Source of the DNA: Streptomyces cavernicola | Lineage (GTDB): Bacteria; Actinomycetota; Actinomycetes; Streptomycetales; Streptomycetaceae | Direction: 5' to 3' | Assembly: GCF_029968035.1 (NCBI RefSeq) | Contig: NZ_JASCIQ010000010.1 | Location: 147,691-211,690, forward strand | DNA: 64,000 nucleotides | In this document: positions 60,104-64,000 of the stretch, piece by piece | How positions within the stretch are numbered: the stretch's first letter is position 1 | Layout of the letters: each line of letters begins with the position of its first letter | Position numbers and translations under genes: made by a program | The notes under the pieces: generated by a model | The model's input: the letters and a program-made list of their open reading frames with translations, nothing else | What the model was told of the DNA's origin: nothing | Database searches by the model: none

Positions 60104-61434
60104 TTCGGCAGCTCCGGTGGACGGGCGGCGGGCAGGGCCGCGAGAACGGCCGTGTGCTGGAGTCGCTCGCGCAGCTGTGTGGCCTGCGCGGCTCCACCGT
60201 ACTGCGGTCCGTTCAGCTCGCGGCTGAGATCGACAAGTCGCCGGACGATGCTTGCGGAGAGCCGCTCGGGCGGTGCTTCGAGCACGAACCCGAGCATGGC
60301 CTCGGCACCATCGATGTCGGCAAGGAGTAGCTGCCCTCGCGCGAGGTCGACGTGCGCGGCGAAGAGGTCGCCCACCGACTGGTCGTCGCGGTCCGCAGAG
60401 CGATAGAGCTGAACTGCCTTGTCAGCACTGGCGATTGCCTGCTGAACGTGTTCGCGTCCGCCGATGGCGAGGTGTGTCGTCCCGGCGTACGTGAACTGCT
60501 TGGCCATCGGGAAAGAGAACACTCCTGGGATCTCGTCTGCTACCTGCTCCCGCTCACGGGCACGCTCGGCGTCGACCAATGCAGCCCCCGCGCCTTGTCC
60601 ATCACCCGCGATTGCGAGCGCTCTTGCCTCCAGACTGGCCAGGCGTGCTCCGATGCTGCCGCCCGCCCGGTGCCGGCGTCCTGCTTGCGCCAGGCATGCC
60701 GCCTGTTCGTACCGGCCGGTCCAGTAGGCGATCAACGACTCCACGGCCCGCACCCACGCGAGCAGCCCCTCACGCCCAGCAGCCTCGGCGCACGCCCGAG
60801 CCGTCCGGGCGTGGGTCGCCGCCGAGTCGTAATGGCCAAGGTCCAGACAGACGTGGGCGGACAGCCCGCAGAGCCGGGAGGCTGATACGTACAAGTCGCT
60901 TGTCTGGCGCGGCCGCTGCCGCCCACGCAGGAGGCTGAACACCCCATCGCGTAACTGCCGGATCTCGACGTACAACTCCATCAAGGGGTGACTGACGTAG
61001 GCGCGCGCCAGCCGGGCCACGTCGACGTCGAGCTGTTCGACCACAAACTCGTCCGCGTTGCGCTGGGCAATGAATCGAGCGAACTCCGCTGACGACGAGG
61101 CATCTGCGGCAGTCTCGGCGACCTCGGATCGTGAGGCCGGCGACCACGGCTCACCAGTTGGCGAGGCACCAGTTACGTCCACTCCTCTGGTCTTCCGCTT
61201 GCTGACTGCGACGGCCCGGTCGAGCAGGGCGACATCGACGTCGAAGACCAGAGCGAGAAATCGCCGGGTGTACGGCACCGGGACACGAACCTCACGCTCG
61301 TACCGCCCGATTTCCTTGCCCGTCTTCGCGGCGCGCCCCTCCAGGGCGTTGCACTCATCGGCGACCCGCTGTTGGGTCCAGCCACGCTCAGTCCTCAGCT
61401 GGACGAGCAAGGCGCCGATGCCGGTTTCGCCCAT
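60100..61434 (-). CDS. XRE-family regulator with TPR-like C-terminal region
   Basis: 444 residues; ATG with GAGGAG upstream. A helix-turn-helix (GALLVQLRTERGWTQQRVAD followed by KEIGRYEREVRVPVPYTRRF) occupies the first 75 residues; the rest is a helical repeat-like domain common in Streptomyces XRE regulators paired with ATP-binding proteins. Divergent from the ATP-binding protein gene, with which such regulators usually are paired. Confidence 0.9.
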   Translation of the reverse strand: MGETGIGALLVQLRTERGWTQQRVADECNALEGRAAKTGKEIGRYEREVRVPVPYTRRFLALVFDVDVALLDRAVAVSKRKTRGVDVTGASPTGEPWSPASRSEVAETAADASSSAEFARFIAQRNADEFVVEQLDVDVARLARAYVSHPLMELYVEIRQLRDGVFSLLRGRQRPRQTSDLYVSASRLCGLSAHVCLDLGHYDSAATHARTARACAEAAGREGLLAWVRAVESLIAYWTGRYEQAACLAQAGRRHRAGGSIGARLASLEARALAIAGDGQGAGAALVDAERAREREQVADEIPGVFSFPMAKQFTYAGTTHLAIGGREHVQQAIASADKAVQLYRSADRDDQSVGDLFAAHVDLARGQLLLADIDGAEAMLGFVLEAPPERLSASIVRRLVDLSRELNGPQYGGAAQATQLRERLQHTAVLAALPAARPPELPK

Positions 61435-61537
61435 CCCGACTCCTCGCGGTGTACGAACTGTGGCCCTCATCGTGGCCCCTTGATTGGCCCCCGCGCTGGC
61501 TCCCGACCCAAATGAGCTACCGCGATTGGCTGTTGGC
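61435..61537. promoter_or_regulatory. Divergent promoter region with TTGGC repeats and start-codon hairpin
   Basis: 103 nt. TTGGC occurs three times in this region and the start codon of the next gene lies in an inverted repeat TGGCATG (61534-61540) / CATGCCA (61551-61557). This is the region between the XRE regulator and the ATP-binding protein. Confidence 0.45.
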
Positions 61538-62014
61538 ATGCCCAACGGAACATGCCATGAGCCAACGACACGCGAGCCCAACCAGAATCAGCAGCCCTTA
61601 AGTGCCGCCGTCGAACACCACTCCAGGCGCTTCACCCGACGCAAGGCCAACGTGCCAGCCGCCCGCAGGTTCGTCGCGGAGGTTCTTACCGGGTGGGGCC
61701 ACATGCAACGCCTAGACGACGTCCGCCTGTGCGTATCCGAGTTGGTGACCAATGCGCTGTTGCATGCGCCGGTTGCGGACGGGCTGATCCTGGTACGCCT
61801 CGAACTCCACGGCTCGCACGTGCTGCTTGATGTACAGGACGGCGGAGTTGGCACCCCGTCACCACGCACTGCCCAAGAGGCCGACGACGGCGGCCGCGGC
61901 CTCCTCCTCGTAGAAGCCCTGGCCGACACCTGGGGACTCACGACCCGACATGGTCCTGGCAAACGCGTCTGGTCGACGTTCCGGCACGAGCACCCCCACG
62001 CCCTAGCCGAATGA
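61538..62014 (+). CDS. ATP-binding (HATPase_c type) regulatory protein with TTA codon
   Basis: 158 residues. Domain order and motifs follow the anti-sigma-like histidine kinase ATPase fold: ARRFVAEVLTGWG, LCVSELVTNALLHA (N box), VLLDVQDGGVGTP and DGGRGLLLVEALADTWG (G boxes). ATG at 61538 is chosen because the domain needs this length; no better start exists downstream. Leu21 is encoded by TTA (61598-61600), the codon read by the bldA tRNA, so production may be confined to differentiating cells. Paired with the divergent XRE regulator. Confidence 0.88.
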   Translation: MPNGTCHEPTTREPNQNQQPLSAAVEHHSRRFTRRKANVPAARRFVAEVLTGWGHMQRLDDVRLCVSELVTNALLHAPVADGLILVRLELHGSHVLLDVQDGGVGTPSPRTAQEADDGGRGLLLVEALADTWGLTTRHGPGKRVWSTFRHEHPHALAE

Positions 62015-62042
62015 AGTCCCATCCGAAGCAAGGGAGTTCCTC

Positions 62043-63161
62043 ATGACGTTCATGCCCGTCTCGCCGAACACCGTGCTGGCCAACGCTCTCACTCATGCCG
62101 AGGACGTGCTCTCCCCACGTATCCAGGCGGCCCCACCCGAGAAACTCGTCCTGGTCGTCGGCACGCAGATCAACGGCGCCCCGCACATCGGCACCTCGCT
62201 CGTGCAGTCCCTCGCCTTCGCAGTGGCGGCTCGCCTCCGGAACCGCTTCGGCCTGCCCGCGGAAGTCCTCTTCGGAGCTCTCGACAACGCGCCGTACGAC
62301 CTGACCACGGACCCGGCGACCGGCCACCGCTACCAGCGCGCCTACGCCCAGGCCCTCGGCGAGCAAGCCCTGGCCGCCTTGGTCGATGGGCCCTCCGGAC
62401 CTCTGCTCGCGATGCTGTCGCGCCGCACGGGCGTCCCGTTCCGCGTCGAGACGTACACCCAGCAGCAGGCCGGCGAGCACTTCCGCCGCACCTGGTTACG
62501 GCTCCTCCCCCGCATCGACGCCGCCCGCTGGTGGCTGGCCCCGTCCACCGGGACACCACACGTCCGCGTCCCGTGCCCGCGCCCCGGATGCGGCTGGGCG
62601 GAGAAGCACGCCGAACGTACACAGGTCCTTCTCGCGGCCCCGGAAACGGCTTTGGTCAAGGCCGTCTGCCTCCACCACGGCCCGTACGAGGTCCGCATCA
62701 CCCCCACCGAGGGCGCCTATCTCGACCTGGCCACCCTGTACCGCAACCTCGTCAAGGAACTCGCGCTCGTCGGCCCACCGCACAACGCCCTGCACATCAT
62801 GATCAAGGGCGGCGACTGGGTCTTCGGCTCACATCTAGTCGACGAGGCTCACCAGGCCGTCGGCCTCACCCGCGCCCAACTCCCGGCCCGCCTCTTCTGC
62901 CCTCAGGTCGTCACAGACACCGGAGCCAAACTGTCCAAATCCCTGATCCGCGAAGGCCGAGCCCCCTTGCCGGACGGCGCGGCCGACTGGATGCTCGACA
63001 CCCGGCAGTGGCCCGGCTCGTTGCCCGAGTACGCCGACCAACTGCTCGCCCTGACCGAGACCCTGCTCGCCGACCCGCGCCACTTCTTCCGTTCGTACTC
63101 CGCTGCCGAGATCGGCCGCATGATGAGCACCCCAGCGACCAGGAGCATCCCCGCACCATGA
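62043..63161 (+). CDS. Class I aminoacyl-tRNA-synthetase-like protein
   Basis: 372 residues. A HIGH-type motif NGAPHIG (44-50) with TQ before it and a KMSKS-type motif KLSKS (296-300) place the catalytic fold among class I synthetases. Between them lies a Cys-rich segment CPRPGCGWAEKH (zinc-binding type) and a second set in VCLHHGPYEV. There is no anticodon-binding domain and the protein is shorter than true synthetases, so it is probably a paralogue that activates an amino acid for another purpose. L152 is encoded by TTA (62496-62498). Gap of 28 nt to the upstream gene, with ATG having AAGGGAG. Confidence 0.75.
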   Translation: MTFMPVSPNTVLANALTHAEDVLSPRIQAAPPEKLVLVVGTQINGAPHIGTSLVQSLAFAVAARLRNRFGLPAEVLFGALDNAPYDLTTDPATGHRYQRAYAQALGEQALAALVDGPSGPLLAMLSRRTGVPFRVETYTQQQAGEHFRRTWLRLLPRIDAARWWLAPSTGTPHVRVPCPRPGCGWAEKHAERTQVLLAAPETALVKAVCLHHGPYEVRITPTEGAYLDLATLYRNLVKELALVGPPHNALHIMIKGGDWVFGSHLVDEAHQAVGLTRAQLPARLFCPQVVTDTGAKLSKSLIREGRAPLPDGAADWMLDTRQWPGSLPEYADQLLALTETLLADPRHFFRSYSAAEIGRMMSTPATRSIPAP

Positions 63162-63670
63162 GCGACACCACCGCCCGCGTCCGCGAACTCCACCTCTACC
63201 GCAAGTACTTCGAGCTCGTGGCGGCGGGCACAAAGACCATCGAGGTGCGGGTGAAATACCCGCACCTGGAAGACCTCGCCGCCGGCGACATCATTCGCTT
63301 CCGCATCAAGGGCACCGACGAGACCTGCGACGTCCGCGTCCTGCGCGTGACCGAGTACCCAAGCTTCGAGGCGCTCCTGGACGGAGAGGGCCCCTCCAAC
63401 GTCAACCCCAAGGCCACTCACGGCGAACAACTGACCAACATGCGCAGTATCTACAGCCCCGAGAAGGAGAATCTCGGCGCCCTCGCCATCGAGATCCAGC
63501 TGGTGAAAGACTTTCGCAGCCTTCCGCTCAGGACGTCGTGTGGTGAGGCCGAACCTGCCGCAGAGAGCCCCACAACCCGGGGAAGCCGAGAGGGTCTGCA
63601 ACCGCCCCCTTCAACAACGCCTTCCGTGGATGGCATCCCGGCTATTACTCAATCCAGCCAGGTGCGTTGA
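63158..63670 (+). CDS. ASCH-domain protein
   Basis: 170 residues; ATG overlapping the previous stop (ATGA). ELHLYRKYFELVAAGTKTIE and AAGDIIRFRIKGTDETCDVRVL are the typical ASCH (PUA-like) signature, a fold that binds RNA or modified nucleotides. The C-terminal 50 residues are low-complexity. Coupled with the synthetase-like gene, hence probably a partner in nucleic-acid or tRNA modification or sensing. Confidence 0.83.
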   Translation: MSDTTARVRELHLYRKYFELVAAGTKTIEVRVKYPHLEDLAAGDIIRFRIKGTDETCDVRVLRVTEYPSFEALLDGEGPSNVNPKATHGEQLTNMRSIYSPEKENLGALAIEIQLVKDFRSLPLRTSCGEAEPAAESPTTRGSREGLQPPPSTTPSVDGIPAITQSSQVR

Positions 63671-63801
63671 AGGACGGAACCGACTGATCCTCGCCCTGAG
63701 TCATCAGTTCCGGTGCCGGATAGATCATATTCGCGTATGTGATGCACAGCATCTATCAGTCTTGGCGCTCGGGCGCAGACTGCGGGGGAGGTTAACGGGG
63801 G
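63671..63801. promoter_or_regulatory. Promoter region of the toxin-like gene with inverted repeats
   Basis: Inverted repeat GATAGAT (63719-63725) / ATCTATC (63751-63757), and GATGC-ACA-GCATC (63742-63754) nested in it, in an AT-richer stretch. GGGGGAGG (63784-63791) precedes the ATG at 63802. No known operator could be named. Confidence 0.45.
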
Positions 63802-64000
63802 ATGGGCTACGTACTGCCCGACTGGGTGGACACGCTTCTCGACTTCGCAGGCATCAACTGGCCGAACGTGGACGAGGACGACTACCGCGAGATGGCCGAC
63901 GCGTTGCGTGAGTTCGCGGATGCCTTCGACGACCACGCGGGTGAGGCGCACGGTGCGGTGAGTCGTCTGCTGGCGTCCAGCGAGGGCTGGGCTGTGGACT
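63802..64000 (+). CDS. N-terminus of a probable type VII-secreted polymorphic toxin, 3' truncated
   Basis: 66 residues are visible before the window ends. The start MGYVLPDWVDTLLDFAGINW, then PNVDEDDYREMADALREFAD, is the stereotypic N-terminus of Streptomyces secreted polymorphic toxin proteins with a WXG100-like helical hairpin and W-x-G-type turns. The first domain is expected to direct export; the C-terminal toxin would be outside this window. Gene supported by the GGGGGAGG site. Confidence 0.72.
   Translation, partial: MGYVLPDWVDTLLDFAGINWPNVDEDDYREMADALREFADAFDDHAGEAHGAVSRLLASSEGWAVD

Overview
This is a high-GC stretch (start codons often GTG or TTG, many ATGA/GTGA overlaps, two rare TTA leucine codons) from a Streptomyces or very close actinobacterial chromosome. 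Pointers are the four-gene conservon operon, nickel superoxide dismutase with its maturation protease, a fused 2-oxoglutarate decarboxylase/dehydrogenase (Kgd type), an HspR-type operator before lon, and many leaderless promoters. Gene order resembles, from memory and unchecked, the core region of Streptomyces coelicolor from the LigD-type ligase genes to sodN, so most of the window is probably chromosomal core with accessory insertions.

Layout. 1-3.0 kb: LigD-type repair polymerase (truncated by the window edge) and ATP-dependent ligase, a 13-copy G-rich repeat, a SnoaL-like protein and a NERD-domain protein. 3.3-9.7 kb: lipoprotein plus sensor kinase, a RodA/FtsW glycosyltransferase with its transpeptidase partner, a DUF3291 protein and a proline-rich membrane protein. 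9.8-14.1 kb: di-iron ferritin-like protein divergent from a TetR regulator, a small conserved protein, an NlpC/P60 hydrolase, then a repeat-filled gap. 14.2-20.3 kb: a conservon (sensor kinase, roadblock, DUF742, small GTPase) ending in a styrene-monooxygenase-like flavoprotein. 20.6-30.2 kb: PP2C-like protein, MarR regulator, GH25 muramidase, Lon with HAIR operator, two methyltransferase-fold proteins and an OmpR-type two-component system. 30.5-34.3 kb: Kgd.

34.4-46.7 kb, all on the minus strand, is the most unusual part: a tightly coupled eight-gene operon encoding Trypco1 protein, trypsin-like/VMAP-type protein, a hidden 59-residue protein, MoxR AAA ATPase, a giant vWA protein, a 58-residue FxsA-like precursor peptide, a radical SAM/SPASM maturase (FxsB type) and a TIR-like/NB-ARC/TPR protein (FxsT type). 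It joins a MoxR-vWA-VMAP type conflict system to a ribosomal-peptide maturation cassette, and six of its seven junctions are overlapping or within 5 nt, suggesting one regulated machine (sensor NTPases, protease and a modified peptide).

46.9-59.1 kb: DUF6104 protein, a PadR/DUF4097 pair, an oxidoreductase, malic enzyme, a glutamine/glutamate-type ABC importer, a methyltransferase, a CGNR zinc-finger protein, the sodX/sodN pair and a 3' UTR that may hold a small RNA. 59.2-63.7 kb: an accessory cluster (methyltransferase, XRE regulator, ATP-binding protein, an aminoacyl-tRNA-synthetase-like protein, ASCH protein) with TTA codons in two adjacent genes. The window ends in the first 66 codons of what looks like a type VII-linked polymorphic toxin.

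Several gene ends are separated by copies of one intergenic repeat module bounded by inverted CCCCTTCCCG sequences; many ORF-like readings through it are artefacts.
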